The translations under genes were made by a program, and so were the position numbers. This document shows, piece after piece, positions 44,450 to 54,211 of a stretch of DNA of 64,000 bases (within the stretch, counting starts at the first letter, position 1; each line of letters begins with the position of its first letter). Below the pieces are notes generated by a model. It had not been told where the DNA came from. It did no database searches and worked only from the letters and a program-made list of their open reading frames with translations. The stretch is taken from assembly GCF_013009345.1 (NCBI RefSeq), contig NZ_JABELE010000008.1:1-64000 (forward strand), given 5' to 3'. This stretch comes from Acinetobacter geminorum. Its GTDB lineage: Bacteria > Pseudomonadota > Gammaproteobacteria > Pseudomonadales > Moraxellaceae.

Positions 44450-46696
44450 TTATTGGCTAACTTCGATTGTTAAACCTGCACGATTCGCCAACTCAGTGAA
44501 AGTTGGGAAGCTTGTCGCCACAGTTTCAGTACCATGAATTGTAATCGGACCAGAATTACGAAGACCTGCCATGCTAAAACTCATCGCAATACGGTGGTCA
44601 TGGTGTGATTCGATTTCACCGCCAGCAAAGATTGGTGACCAATCGCCAGATTTGCCTTTACCTTCGATAATAATGCCATCATCAGTTGGTGTGCAGTCAA
44701 TGCCCATGATTTTTAAACCATCTGCCATGACCTGAATACGGTCAGACTCTTTCACACGAAGTTCCGCCGCACCAGTTAATACTGTTTGCCCTTCGGCACA
44801 CGCTGCTGCAATAAACAAAGCTGGGAATTCATCAATTGCTAAAGGTACTTGGTCTTCAGGCATATGGATGCCTTTAAGCGTGCGTGAACCTTTAATATGA
44901 ATATCAGCAATAGGTTCACCACCGGCAATACGTTCATTTTCAACGGTCAGGTCAGCACCCATCTGTTTTAAAATTTCAATTACGCCTGTACGTGTTGGAT
45001 TAATACCTACAGCTTCAAGAACAACATCGGAACCTTCTGTAATTGCAGCACCCACCATAAAGAAAGCAGCAGATGAAATATCAGATGGAACTTGAATATT
45101 AGTACCTACTAATTTTCCGCCACCAACAAGAGAAATCTTATTTCCTTCGGTTTTAACATCATAACCAAAAGCACGAAGCATGCGCTCTGTGTGGTCACGA
45201 GTTGGTTCTGGCTCAGTTACCGAAGTTTCACCTTCAGCCCATAGGCCCGCAAGTAAAATACCCGACTTCACCTGAGCAGATGCCATTGGCAAGTCGTATT
45301 GAATACCTTTTAATTGCTGGCTACCCGTAATGCTGACAGGTGGTGTACCTTTCTCACCTGTTGTCTGGATTTGTGCGCCCATTAAACGCAATGGCTTAGC
45401 AATACGCTCCATTGGACGTTTAGAAAGTGATGCATCACCTGTCATTACTGAATCAAATTTTTGTGCAGATAACATACCTGAAAGCAAACGCATGCTGGTT
45501 CCAGAGTTACCCATATACAAGGCACTCGCTGGTGCTTTTAAACCATGCATGCCTACACCATGAATGGTCACTTCACCATTCTTCGGGCCTTGAATGCTTA
45601 CACCCATATCACGGAAAGCTTGCAAAGTCGCCAAAGCATCTTCACCTTCAAGGAAACCAGTGACATGAGTCGTGCCTTCTGCAATAGCACCAAACATAAT
45701 GGAGCGATGTGACACAGATTTGTCACCCGGTACGGTAAATTTACCTTTAAATGCCTTATTTCCCGGTAAGATACTGAATTGCTGTGTCACCTTATTTTTC
45801 TCCATTAAAGGTTTTTTGGCTAACATATGATTGAAATGTTGACGTGCTGCCTGAGCATGGCCGAGTAAACCCATTAATGCATGAGAATCTTCGTTTTCAA
45901 TCAGTTTTCTAAGTACGGTAAGTTGCTTTTCAAAGCCATCTACAGCATTTAATATCGCTGTTTTATTGGCAAAGAAAATGTCATGCCACATTTGTGGATC
46001 ACTAGCTGCAATCCGTGAAAAGTCACGGAAACCACCTGCTGCATAACGGAAAATATCAAGGTTATCTTCTCGGTTTGCAAGTTGCTCAACCAAATTAAAT
46101 GCCATCAAGTGCGGTAAGTGACTTGTATGTGCTAAAACTTCATCGTGCTTGGCAACATCCATACAAATAACTTCAGCCTTAGCAGCTGACCAAAGTTGAA
46201 TCAGTTTCTCAACTGCCCATTTTGCGCTTGTTGGTAATGGCGTTAAAATAACTTTGTGATTTGCAAATAAATCAACCTTACCTGCATGAACGCCCGTATG
46301 CTCACTACCAGCAATAGGATGTCCTGGTACAAAACCTGCTGGTAAATCTTCACCAAATACAGCTTTTGCTGCATCAACAACATTACCTTTTGTACTTCCC
46401 ACATCTGTTAAAACCGTGCTTTCTGACAAATAAGGCTTAATTTGCTCAAGCACTTTTTGTGTCGCACGTACTGGCAAGGCTAAAACAACTAAATCTGCCC
46501 CTTTCACAGCCTCTACAGGATCAGAAAATCCTTCTTGTATTAAGCCAAGTGATTTTGCATCTTCTAAAGTTTTCTGTGAGCGTGTAGAAGCCACAATAGT
46601 TGTCGCTAACTTTTCGGCAACAATAACCCGTGCCAAACTCGACCCGATGAGTCCTAAACCAATAAATGCAACTTTTTTAAATAGGGGTTGTGACAT
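44450..46696 (-). CDS. aroA: Prephenate dehydrogenase/EPSP synthase fusion
   Basis: 748 residues, fused. The N-terminal prephenate dehydrogenase (TyrA; GLGLIGSSLA near residues 12-21 and HPIAGSEHTG near 125-134) makes 4-hydroxyphenylpyruvate for tyrosine. The C-terminal EPSP synthase (AroA; KSVSHRS, LYMGNSGTSMRLL, SKRPMERI) makes 5-enolpyruvylshikimate-3-phosphate. The fusion is known in Acinetobacter and Pseudomonas relatives. The frame can start at TTG 46720 with AAGGA 10 bases upstream, or at ATG 46696; I take the ATG, the start I know for this family, with some doubt. It follows pheA. Confidence 0.92.
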   Translation of the reverse strand: MSQPLFKKVAFIGLGLIGSSLARVIVAEKLATTIVASTRSQKTLEDAKSLGLIQEGFSDPVEAVKGADLVVLALPVRATQKVLEQIKPYLSESTVLTDVGSTKGNVVDAAKAVFGEDLPAGFVPGHPIAGSEHTGVHAGKVDLFANHKVILTPLPTSAKWAVEKLIQLWSAAKAEVICMDVAKHDEVLAHTSHLPHLMAFNLVEQLANREDNLDIFRYAAGGFRDFSRIAASDPQMWHDIFFANKTAILNAVDGFEKQLTVLRKLIENEDSHALMGLLGHAQAARQHFNHMLAKKPLMEKNKVTQQFSILPGNKAFKGKFTVPGDKSVSHRSIMFGAIAEGTTHVTGFLEGEDALATLQAFRDMGVSIQGPKNGEVTIHGVGMHGLKAPASALYMGNSGTSMRLLSGMLSAQKFDSVMTGDASLSKRPMERIAKPLRLMGAQIQTTGEKGTPPVSITGSQQLKGIQYDLPMASAQVKSGILLAGLWAEGETSVTEPEPTRDHTERMLRAFGYDVKTEGNKISLVGGGKLVGTNIQVPSDISSAAFFMVGAAITEGSDVVLEAVGINPTRTGVIEILKQMGADLTVENERIAGGEPIADIHIKGSRTLKGIHMPEDQVPLAIDEFPALFIAAACAEGQTVLTGAAELRVKESDRIQVMADGLKIMGIDCTPTDDGIIIEGKGKSGDWSPIFAGGEIESHHDHRIAMSFSMAGLRNSGPITIHGTETVATSFPTFTELANRAGLTIEVSQ

Positions 46697-46755
46697 AACT
46701 TCAACTTTGCTTTTGCTCAACGTTATTTAATCCTTTGAGCAATTTGTTTTTAAGC

Positions 46756-46789
46756 ATAATGACATGCCCATCTTGATGCATGTCATTAT
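46756..46789. other. 12-bp hairpin between pheA and tyrA-aroA
   Basis: ATAATGACATGC (46756-46767) pairs with GCATGTCATTAT (46778-46789) around a 10-base loop, lying between the pheA stop and the tyrA-aroA start. There is no T run, so it may be an mRNA structure rather than a terminator. Confidence 0.55.
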
Positions 46790-46803
46790 TCCAACATGAT
46801 TAA

Positions 46804-47913
46804 TTAGAGAACGGCAGCAGGATAAGAACCTAAAATACGAAGCTCTTTTACCATTGGACGAATATCATTGATTGCCGCAGCAACATTCTCTTGATCGATA
46901 TGGCCTTCCAAATCGATAAAGAATACATATGCCCACTTTTCAGGTAATGCTGGACGAGTTTCAATACTTGTTAAGCTAATATTATGTTTTGCAAACGGCG
47001 CTAAAATTTCTAATAAAGCACCAGCACGGTCATGTGCTGAAATTAATAATGAAGTTTTGTCATTGCCACTTTGTGGAATTTTTTCACGGCCAATGACTAA
47101 GAAACGAGTGGTATTTTCCGGATTATCTTCAATATTGCTATGCAAGATTTCAAGGTTATACATACCTGCTGCAATATCAGATGCAATTGCTGCTGAGTGC
47201 CATTCGTTGCGAATACGGCGTGCAGCTTCTGCATTTGAGTTTAAGGCAACACGTTCAACACCCGGATAATGCGCATCTAACCACTGACGACATTGAGCCA
47301 AAGTTTGCTGGTGGGCATAAATCTGTTTAATACTGTCTTTACGTGTATTTTCAGACACTAGGAATTGATGATGAATACGCAATTCAACTTCACCAATCAC
47401 ATTTAAATTCGATGTTTTAAAACAATCTAAAGTATGGTTCACAATACCTTCAGATGAGTTTTCAACTGGGACTACACCATAATGTGCACTACCTGCTTCT
47501 ACTTCACGGAACACTTCATCAATAGTTGGTAATGGACGAACTACTGCATCTTTACCAAAGTGTTTAAGAACAGCAGATTGAGTAAAAGTCCCTTCCGGTC
47601 CTAAAAATGCAATACTTTGCGGAGCTTCCAAAGCAAGGCAAGCAGACATAATTTCACGGAACAAACGCGCCATGGTTACATCAGACAAAGGACCTTGGTT
47701 GCGCTCCATGACTTTGCGTAAAACTTGTGCTTCACGTTCAGGACGATAAAACAGAGGATTCTCTTCGGAAGCAAATTTAGCTTTTGCAACAGCTTCAGCA
47801 AGGCTTGCACGTCGATTTAATAATTCTTGAATCTGTTGATCTACACTATCAATATCTTCGCGAATTTGTTCTAAACTAAGAGAAGTCGTTTTGTTTTGAT
47901 CATCGTTGATCAT
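46804..47913 (-). CDS. pheA: Chorismate mutase/prephenate dehydratase PheA
   Basis: 369 residues. The N-terminal chorismate mutase (about 10-95, with RRASLAEAVAKAK), prephenate dehydratase (about 100-280, with TTRFLVIG) and C-terminal ACT regulatory domain (about 290-369, GALLEILAPFAKHNISLTSIETRP) are all visible. It makes phenylpyruvate for phenylalanine and is feedback-inhibited through ACT. It is upstream of tyrA-aroA on the same strand, so one locus holds both branches. Confidence 0.96.
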   Translation of the reverse strand: MINDDQNKTTSLSLEQIREDIDSVDQQIQELLNRRASLAEAVAKAKFASEENPLFYRPEREAQVLRKVMERNQGPLSDVTMARLFREIMSACLALEAPQSIAFLGPEGTFTQSAVLKHFGKDAVVRPLPTIDEVFREVEAGSAHYGVVPVENSSEGIVNHTLDCFKTSNLNVIGEVELRIHHQFLVSENTRKDSIKQIYAHQQTLAQCRQWLDAHYPGVERVALNSNAEAARRIRNEWHSAAIASDIAAGMYNLEILHSNIEDNPENTTRFLVIGREKIPQSGNDKTSLLISAHDRAGALLEILAPFAKHNISLTSIETRPALPEKWAYVFFIDLEGHIDQENVAAAINDIRPMVKELRILGSYPAAVL

Positions 47914-48045
47914 TAGAATGCAGCCTCAGTAAAATCATCTTTTAAACGAGAGTATAACAATAGTCTGCTTTGATTTGTTAGGCAATATAGCTGTAAGAGC
48001 TTTTTTCATTAACCTTTTTGCTCACATTTCTTGATCACTTTATTT

Positions 48046-48064
48046 GATAATGATTTTCATTTAT
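48046..48064. promoter_or_regulatory. Fur box upstream of esterase
   Basis: The 19-base element matches the Fur consensus GATAATGATAATCATTATC at 14 positions, with the left half perfect. It lies about 33 bases before the esterase ATG, where Fur binding would block the promoter. Confidence 0.75.
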
Positions 48065-48096
48065 CATTTGCATAATAAATTTTATTATCGTCCATT

Positions 48097-49041
48097 ATGC
48101 AAAAATCATTTTTCCTTTTATCTACTAGTTTTTTATCGAGTACTTTAATAAGCTGCTCTGCCTTCGCCGAAATGCCCATACAAAATCAACAAAAAATCGA
48201 TTTTCAAAATAATCAGGCACAATTTCAAATCAAATCTAAAAATACAGCCCATGATTATCTTGTTCAAATTTATAAACCGCCTGTCGCCCCACCCCAACAT
48301 GGTTATCCAGTACTTTATATATTAGATGGAAATGCTACGTTTCCAAGTGCTACCAATATTGCTCAGTCGATTGGCGCTGGTTCTACTAAATTAGGACTAG
48401 ATCCACTCATGATCGTAGCAGTTGGTTACCCTCAGCAAAAAACCTTTGATGTGCAAAAGCGTGCTTATGATTACACTCCAAAACCTTCTGCTGAATTTCA
48501 AGCACAAGGTAAATATAAATATGGGGGCGCTGATCAGTTTATTGCTTTTTTAAATAGCGAACTCAAGCCTACAATTGCAAAACAATTTCCGATTAATAGC
48601 CAACAGCAAAGTCTTTATGGACATTCTTTTGGAGGTTTGTTTGTGCTTTATCATTTTTTTCAAAAGCCAAATGCATTTCAGCGTTACTTTGCTGCAAGCC
48701 CTTCTCTCTGGTTTGACCAAGGCATGTTATTTCAGAAGTTAAATCATTGGCAAAGTCAGAAACCAAATCATTCCCCTTTCCTCATGACCACAGTCGGTAC
48801 ACATGAGCAAGGTGGCCCTCACACTCAACTTAACAATAAATTTAATGAAGCAGATTTCTTTAAAGCTTTAGAAAATAAACGTTCAAACCAATTTAGTTAT
48901 TGGCATTTTTATAACCCTGCTGAACAACACATTACAAATTTGTATGCGAGCTTGCCTAAAGCACTTATGTTTGCTTCATGTCAAAATTTAGAAAGCTGTA
49001 AATCTTTATTTGATGGGCCTTTGCAGCAGCCAGCCAAGTAA
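48097..49041 (+). CDS. Periplasmic siderophore-esterase-like hydrolase
   Basis: 314 residues. A signal peptide ends near residue 24 (SAFAEM). The alpha/beta hydrolase domain has YPVLYILDGNATFPS (about 69-83), the nucleophile elbow YGHSFGGLF (about 173-181) and a C-terminal HIT His region. It resembles IroE/BesA/Fes-like esterases, which free iron from ferri-siderophores. The Fur box upstream supports an iron role. The substrate is unknown. Confidence 0.8.
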   Translation: MQKSFFLLSTSFLSSTLISCSAFAEMPIQNQQKIDFQNNQAQFQIKSKNTAHDYLVQIYKPPVAPPQHGYPVLYILDGNATFPSATNIAQSIGAGSTKLGLDPLMIVAVGYPQQKTFDVQKRAYDYTPKPSAEFQAQGKYKYGGADQFIAFLNSELKPTIAKQFPINSQQQSLYGHSFGGLFVLYHFFQKPNAFQRYFAASPSLWFDQGMLFQKLNHWQSQKPNHSPFLMTTVGTHEQGGPHTQLNNKFNEADFFKALENKRSNQFSYWHFYNPAEQHITNLYASLPKALMFASCQNLESCKSLFDGPLQQPAK

Positions 49042-49149
49042 AAACATAATTACATTTAAAGATGATTATTTCGTTGTTCTTAAAGATAGTCCTCTTAATG
49101 TATAGATTGGTTATACTGACCCAATATGTCATAACAACAGTAAAATAGA

Positions 49150-49775
49150 ATGAATAAAATTATTGTTTTAGGCTTACTGGGTATTACAAGTTTTAGTTTA
49201 ACGGCTTGTGGCGGTTGTCCCTTAATCGCAGGATGCAATGGTAGGGATAATTCTCCGTACTATATGACGACTGTCGGTAATCAAGTTCGTGGCATTCCAA
49301 TCCCACCTCAAACCAAGCTGACCTATAAGTCGCAACATTTCAGACAAAATTTGAGCAAATACATGCTTTAAAAGAGAAAAATTTATCAGGTATCTATTTA
49401 CCACCAGATACAGCAATCATTTGGGGCGGTATGCCAGTAGACAAGTTTATACAGTTTTCTAATCCTGAAATGAAAGGATTTTCAGTCTATCCAGCACGAG
49501 GATTTAAAGCAGAATTATCAAATGAGTTTTTACGTTTATGGAAAAGCTGTGAAAGTGATTTAAACATTAACTTAAAGAATCCAAATGACTGGTCATTTAA
49601 TCCTGAAAATATGAAAATAACGGGTTGTGGTGTCGTCTTTCAAGAACGTAGTAAATACACCGAAGATTCATTTCATCAAGATGAAGCTGATGAGTTTTTA
49701 AGAAAGATGAATCATGCATTACAGCAATTACCGAAACAACAAGACTATCCTGTCATTCATCAAACTAACAAATAG
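49150..49775 (+). pseudogene. Frameshifted lipoprotein gene
   Basis: An ATG at 49150 starts a lipoprotein signal (SLTAC, about residue 20) and runs to a stop at 49371. From about 49329 a -1 shift opens another frame to 49775 (VATFQTKFEQIHALKEKNLSG). Adding one A to the TATAAG run before 49330 would make one protein of about 208 residues. The second half alone has no ribosome site. I do not recognise the family. It is either a pseudogene or a one-base sequencing error. Confidence 0.7.
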
Positions 49776-49782
49776 GTAATAT

Positions 49783-49812
49783 AAAAAAGCCTACTCAAAG
49801 GTAGGCTTTTTT
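49783..49812. terminator. Bidirectional terminator
   Basis: GCCTAC pairs with GTAGGC around a 6-base loop, flanked by A6 and T7. It serves the lipoprotein gene and the convergent acyl-CoA dehydrogenase. Confidence 0.9.
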
Positions 49813-49825
49813 TAAATCTATTTAA

Positions 49826-50971
49826 TTAGGCTTTGCCAATTAATCCACGCGCTACGATTTCTTTCATAATTTCATTTGTACCACCGTAAATACGTTGAAT
49901 ACGTGCATCTACAAAGAAACGTGAAATTGGATATTCAGTCATATAACCATAACCACCAAAGAGTTGCAGCAAGTTATCTGCGACTTTCATTTGCATGTCA
50001 GTGCTAAAACTTTTAAGCGCTGCCGCAGTTTCCACATCTAGCTTGCCTTCTTGATATAGAGCAACGTTTCTCTCATAGAAAGCAGCCGTAGCAAGCTCAT
50101 CAATTTTTGCTTGTGCTAAAACAAAACGCGTATTTTGGAACTGTGAAATAGGTTGGCCAAATGCATGACGTTCTTTTACATAAGCCGTTGCCAAATCAAT
50201 TGCACCACGAATAGCGCCAATTGCGGTAGATGCAATAGCTGTACGTTCACGTGGTAACTCTTGCATTAAATAAGCAAAGCCTTGTCCAGCTTGACCGAGT
50301 AACTGGTTTTTAGGAACTTTAACATTGTCAAAAAATAGCTCAGATGTGTCTTGAGAATGCAGACCGATTTTGTCGAGGTTGGTACCTTTCTTAAAGCCTT
50401 CCAGATGAGTATCTGCCAATAATAACGACACCCCTTTCGCACGCGCTTGAGGATCAGTTTTTACTGCAAGCACCACAAGGTCAGCATGTTGTCCATTTGA
50501 AATAAATGTTTTTGAGCCATTTAATAAATAATGGTCATCTTGCAAAATGGCGCTAGTACGCATTGATTGTAAATCCGAGCCTGCTCCAGGTTCAGTCATA
50601 CCAATTGCACCAACCACTTCACCTGTCACCATTTTCGGCAACCAATATTGTTTTTGCTCTTCTGTCCCGATGTGCAAAATATACGGTGCAGCAATTTCAG
50701 AGTGGCAAGAAATCGCTGTTGATAATGCACAGAATCCAGCACGTGCCGATTCTTCAACCAACATTAATGAATAATAGGTTGGTACGCCGTAACCACCGTA
50801 TTCTTCTGGAACATCCACACACAAAAAGCCATTTTCGCCCAGTTGATTCCAGACAGAGCGAGGCATAATTCCTTCGCGTTCCCATTGATCGTATTGCGGT
50901 GCAATATGCTCATTCATAAAACGTTTAAAATTATCACGGAATAATTCTAAATCTGCATCGTATGCCAACAT
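49826..50971 (-). CDS. Acyl-CoA dehydrogenase
   Basis: 381 residues. This FAD flavoenzyme oxidises acyl-CoA to enoyl-CoA in fatty or amino acid breakdown. MTEPGAGSDLQSMRT (about 124-138) is the FAD-binding signature. GGTNEIMKEIVARGL near the C-terminus includes the catalytic glutamate region. Chain-length preference is not visible. It is monocistronic, with its own terminator. Confidence 0.92.
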   Translation of the reverse strand: MLAYDADLELFRDNFKRFMNEHIAPQYDQWEREGIMPRSVWNQLGENGFLCVDVPEEYGGYGVPTYYSLMLVEESARAGFCALSTAISCHSEIAAPYILHIGTEEQKQYWLPKMVTGEVVGAIGMTEPGAGSDLQSMRTSAILQDDHYLLNGSKTFISNGQHADLVVLAVKTDPQARAKGVSLLLADTHLEGFKKGTNLDKIGLHSQDTSELFFDNVKVPKNQLLGQAGQGFAYLMQELPRERTAIASTAIGAIRGAIDLATAYVKERHAFGQPISQFQNTRFVLAQAKIDELATAAFYERNVALYQEGKLDVETAAALKSFSTDMQMKVADNLLQLFGGYGYMTEYPISRFFVDARIQRIYGGTNEIMKEIVARGLIGKA

Positions 50972-51089
50972 AATATTTTCCTTCGGCTTTATTGTTTTAT
51001 CTAATCTGATTGTTGTGCATGCTAATCATTTTTTAAGCTACTGTCATGACATAGCTGCTCATTAAAACTGTACTTTTCAGTCAGCCAAT

Positions 51090-51112
51090 AAAAAAGGAAG
51101 CCCAAGCTTCCT
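51090..51112 (-). terminator. Terminator of dctA
   Basis: GGAAGC (51096-51101) pairs with GCTTCC (51106-51111), with a T run on the minus strand, 23 bp past the dctA stop. Confidence 0.88.
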
Positions 51113-51134
51113 CTTTTATATAGGTTTATTTGAA

Positions 51135-52493
51135 TTAATCTAAACCTTCAGCGACTTGAGGAGTTTTTTGCTCCATCATTTTTCTGTCGACTTCATCTGG
51201 ATTATTTAAGGCATCATTTAGCTTATCTTTATCTAAAGCACCGACCCATTTTGCAACAACAATCGTTGCTAATGAGTTACCAACAAGGTTAGTTAATGCG
51301 CGGGCTTCTGACATGAAACGGTCAATACCTAAAATCAATGCCAGACCTGCCACTGGAATATGTCCTACAGCAGATAAAGTTGCAGCCATAACAATAAAGC
51401 CAGAGCCTGTTACACCCGCAGCACCCTTAGATGAAATTAAGAGTACCAACAACAAAGTAATCTGATGTTGAATATCAAGCTGTGTATTTGTTGCCTGAGC
51501 AATAAAGATTGCAGCCATAGTCAAATAAATTGACGTACCATCGAGGTTAAATGAATAACCTGTTGGAATAACCAAACCAACTACAGATTTTTCACAACCT
51601 GCAATTTCAAGTTTACGTAACATGCGAGGCAAAACAGATTCAGAAGAAGATGTACCAAGTACAATTAATAACTCTTCACGAATCAGGCGAATCATCTTAA
51701 GAATACTGAATCCACTAATACGGCTGATTGTACCCAAGATCAAGAAGATAAAGAGTAAGCACGTAATATAGAAGCAGATAATGAGCTGCCCTAATTGTAC
51801 GAGTGAACCAACGCCATATTTACCGATAGTGAATGCCATTGCACCGAATGCACCAATCGGAGCCAATTTCATGACCATATTCACAATGTTAAAGAACACA
51901 TGTGCAACTTGATCAATAAATTTTAAAACTGGACGTCCTGCATCACCTAACTTATGTAAAGCAAAACCAAAGAGGATTGCAAAAAGAAGGACTTGTAAGA
52001 TTTCACCATTTGCAAATGCACCAACCACCGTATCAGGGATAATATGCATTAAGAAATCAATGGTAGATTGTGACTCACCAGAACTGACGTATTTTTGAAT
52101 GCCCGAAGTATCTAGAGTGGTAGGGTCAACATTCATCCCTACACCCGGTTTAGCAATGTTAATTACAACAAGGCCAATTAGAAGTGCAATTGTTGAAACG
52201 ATTTCAAAGTATAACAACGCAACGCCGCCAGTTTTTCCGACTGACTTCATGCTTTCCATGCCAGCAATACCGCTTACCACGGTACAGAAAATAACTGGAG
52301 CAATGATCATCTTGATCAAACGAATAAAGGCATCACCTAATGGCTTGAGTTTTTCACCTAACCCCGGAATATGCTGTTCGACACCATTGACAATTTGCGT
52401 TGAGCTTGGAGAAAAATGCCCTACCAAGATACCCGCAATAATCGCAATAATCACCTGAAAATAAAGTGATTTATAAATCGGTTTTTTAGCCAT
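51135..52493 (-). CDS. dctA: C4-dicarboxylate transporter DctA
   Basis: 452 residues of the dicarboxylate/amino acid:cation symporter family. It brings in succinate, fumarate or malate with cations. YKSLYFQVIIAIIAGILVGHF at the start, GTSSSESVLPRML (serine-rich re-entrant loop, about 278-290) and YSFNLDGTSIYLTMAA (about 310-325) follow DctA closely. About eight membrane helices. A palindrome 112 bp upstream may be a regulatory site. Confidence 0.9.
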   Translation of the reverse strand: MAKKPIYKSLYFQVIIAIIAGILVGHFSPSSTQIVNGVEQHIPGLGEKLKPLGDAFIRLIKMIIAPVIFCTVVSGIAGMESMKSVGKTGGVALLYFEIVSTIALLIGLVVINIAKPGVGMNVDPTTLDTSGIQKYVSSGESQSTIDFLMHIIPDTVVGAFANGEILQVLLFAILFGFALHKLGDAGRPVLKFIDQVAHVFFNIVNMVMKLAPIGAFGAMAFTIGKYGVGSLVQLGQLIICFYITCLLFIFLILGTISRISGFSILKMIRLIREELLIVLGTSSSESVLPRMLRKLEIAGCEKSVVGLVIPTGYSFNLDGTSIYLTMAAIFIAQATNTQLDIQHQITLLLVLLISSKGAAGVTGSGFIVMAATLSAVGHIPVAGLALILGIDRFMSEARALTNLVGNSLATIVVAKWVGALDKDKLNDALNNPDEVDRKMMEQKTPQVAEGLD

Positions 52494-52996
52494 AACTTTA
52501 CTTCAATCTATATTTCCAAGTCCGTTGGAAATACCAAAATGAAACGTCTATTCTTTACGAATACACAGCCCTAACCTTTCACATTAACACCGCAAAAGGG
52601 AAATGGTTTTTTGTGAACAAAAAACCTTCCTACTACCTCAATGAAAACAAAATAACTGTTTTCTAAAACAGGAGAATACCTGAAGTTTCTAACCACTTTG
52701 AGTAGCCAGAAATAACCTCTTACTTTTTCAATAAAAAGCTGAAGATATAGGAGAATCACATAAAATTATGATATGAGTGCTCAAAAAAGCACGGGAAAGT
52801 TTACTCGAATTAAATAACGATTCGGTTAATTTTTTAGCTAATACGCATAAAAAACACTCAGGCAGCCTTAAGACTTTAGTATAAGAAACACTTTTGATAT
52901 TTTTTCAGCAGCTTTTTATGTCATATTGATTAAATACTTGTGGACATTTCATTTTGAGCTGCCTACATCCCATCATTTTTATTGTTTTGAACTACG
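52494..52996. other. Divergent intergenic region dctA / ybiB-like
   Basis: 503 bp without a supported gene. It holds a 22-base perfect palindrome (52605-52626), a shorter inverted repeat GAAAACA/TGTTTTC near 52642-52661 and a small hairpin at 52777-52792. The dctA and ybiB promoters must lie here. Confidence 0.5.
52605..52626. promoter_or_regulatory. 22-base palindrome upstream of dctA
   Basis: GGTTTTTTGT and ACAAAAAACC are perfect reverse complements with two bases between. It lies 112 bp upstream of dctA. It could be an operator or hairpin; no specific factor is known. Confidence 0.5.
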
Positions 52997-54010
52997 ATGA
53001 ATACTAAACGTAATATCTATAAAGATGCTGAACATCCCTTTGCTCAATATGTCCGTATTTTAGGTAAGGGGAAAACCGGATCTCGCTCTTTAAGCTATGA
53101 AGAAGCCTATCAAGCTTTTACCATGATTTTAAAAGGTGAAGTGCTAGATGTGCAGCTAGGTGCATTTTTAATGCTACTTCGGGTTAAAGAAGAATCGATT
53201 GATGAACTTGCAGGGTTTGTGCAAGCGACCAAAGATCAGCTTCATTTTGAACCTTTAGATGTTGATTTAGATTGGTCATCTTATGCGGGTAAGCGCAAAC
53301 ACTATCCATGGTTTTTGTTAGCCGCCCTTACACTTGCCCAGCATGGCCATAAAATTGTTATGCATGGTGCGTCAGGTCACACACTTAACCGTGTTTATAC
53401 AGAGCAAGTATTAGAATATCTGGGTTATCAAATTTGTCATTCTGAACAAGAAGTCCGTACACAATTAGTAGAGCAAAATTTCGCTTACTTACCACTAGAT
53501 GTGATTTCACCAGTTTTAAGCGACTTGATATCTCTAAGAAATGTCATGGGATTGCGTTCGCCTATTCATACTTTGGCTCGTTTAATTAATCCTTTTAACG
53601 CTAAAGCCACCTTACAAGCAATATTCCACCCTGCTTATAGAACTTCTCACCAACATAGCGCATTACGCTTAGGCTATCAAAATAGTGCCGTTATTAAAGG
53701 TGAAGGTGGTGAATTTGAACGAAATCCAGATGCTAAAACGCTGATTTGTGGTATTAAAAATGGTGAGCTTTATGAACATGAGTTGCCAAAGCTCACACCT
53801 GAGCGAAGCCCAATTGAAGAAGAATTAGATTTAGCAACATTTAAAGCAGTATGGCTTGGTCAGCAGCACCATGAATATGGAGAAATGGCCGTAACAGAAA
53901 CCATCGGAATCGCGCTATATACGATGGGAGTTGTTGCTAGCTTTGAAGAAGCGATGCAAAAAGCAAAAGTGTTATGGGAAACACGAAATTTAAGCAATCT
54001 TAATTCGTAG
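52997..54010 (+). CDS. YbiB-like (TrpD-fold) glycosyl transferase family protein
   Basis: 337 residues. It has the anthranilate phosphoribosyltransferase-like fold: LSYEEAYQAFTMILKGE near 33-49 and HGASGHTLNRVYTEQVLEYLGY near 123-144. The TrpD KHGN and GTGGD motifs are not in place; AGKRKHYPWFLLAALTLA replaces them. E. coli YbiB binds nucleic acid and is not a TrpD enzyme, and this protein looks the same. It is monocistronic and followed by a palindromic element. Confidence 0.8.
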   Translation: MNTKRNIYKDAEHPFAQYVRILGKGKTGSRSLSYEEAYQAFTMILKGEVLDVQLGAFLMLLRVKEESIDELAGFVQATKDQLHFEPLDVDLDWSSYAGKRKHYPWFLLAALTLAQHGHKIVMHGASGHTLNRVYTEQVLEYLGYQICHSEQEVRTQLVEQNFAYLPLDVISPVLSDLISLRNVMGLRSPIHTLARLINPFNAKATLQAIFHPAYRTSHQHSALRLGYQNSAVIKGEGGEFERNPDAKTLICGIKNGELYEHELPKLTPERSPIEEELDLATFKAVWLGQQHHEYGEMAVTETIGIALYTMGVVASFEEAMQKAKVLWETRNLSNLNS

Positions 54011-54030
54011 TTAACAAATGCTATCGTGAA

Positions 54031-54188
54031 GGTCGACATGGATGTCGACCGTATCACTGCGATACAGGAAGTATCATCAGTGATACAGAGGATTTTTGGT
54101 TACTTTTGATCCTTCAAAAGTAATAAAAGCCTATATTCTATAACTTATGAAAAACATGCTATATAAGGCTGTATGGAATAACCAAAAA
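54031..54188. repeat. Composite palindromic element
   Basis: Four inverted repeats sit in a 158-base noncoding stretch. GGTCGACAT/ATGTCGACC (54031-54050) is followed by GTATCACTG/CAGTGATAC (54051-54086) enclosing GATAC/GTATC, then TTACTTTTGA/TCAAAAGTAA (54100-54123). TTTTTGGTTA (54093-54102) also pairs with TAACCAAAAA (54179-54188). It looks like a dispersed extragenic repeat of gamma-proteobacterial type. Confidence 0.7.
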
Positions 54189-54211
54189 TAATTTTTCTGT
54201 CTTATTAAGTT

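Noticed and set aside
52571..52759. 62-codon minus-strand frame upstream of dctA
   Set aside because: No ribosome site, odd composition, overlaps a palindrome; no recognised family.
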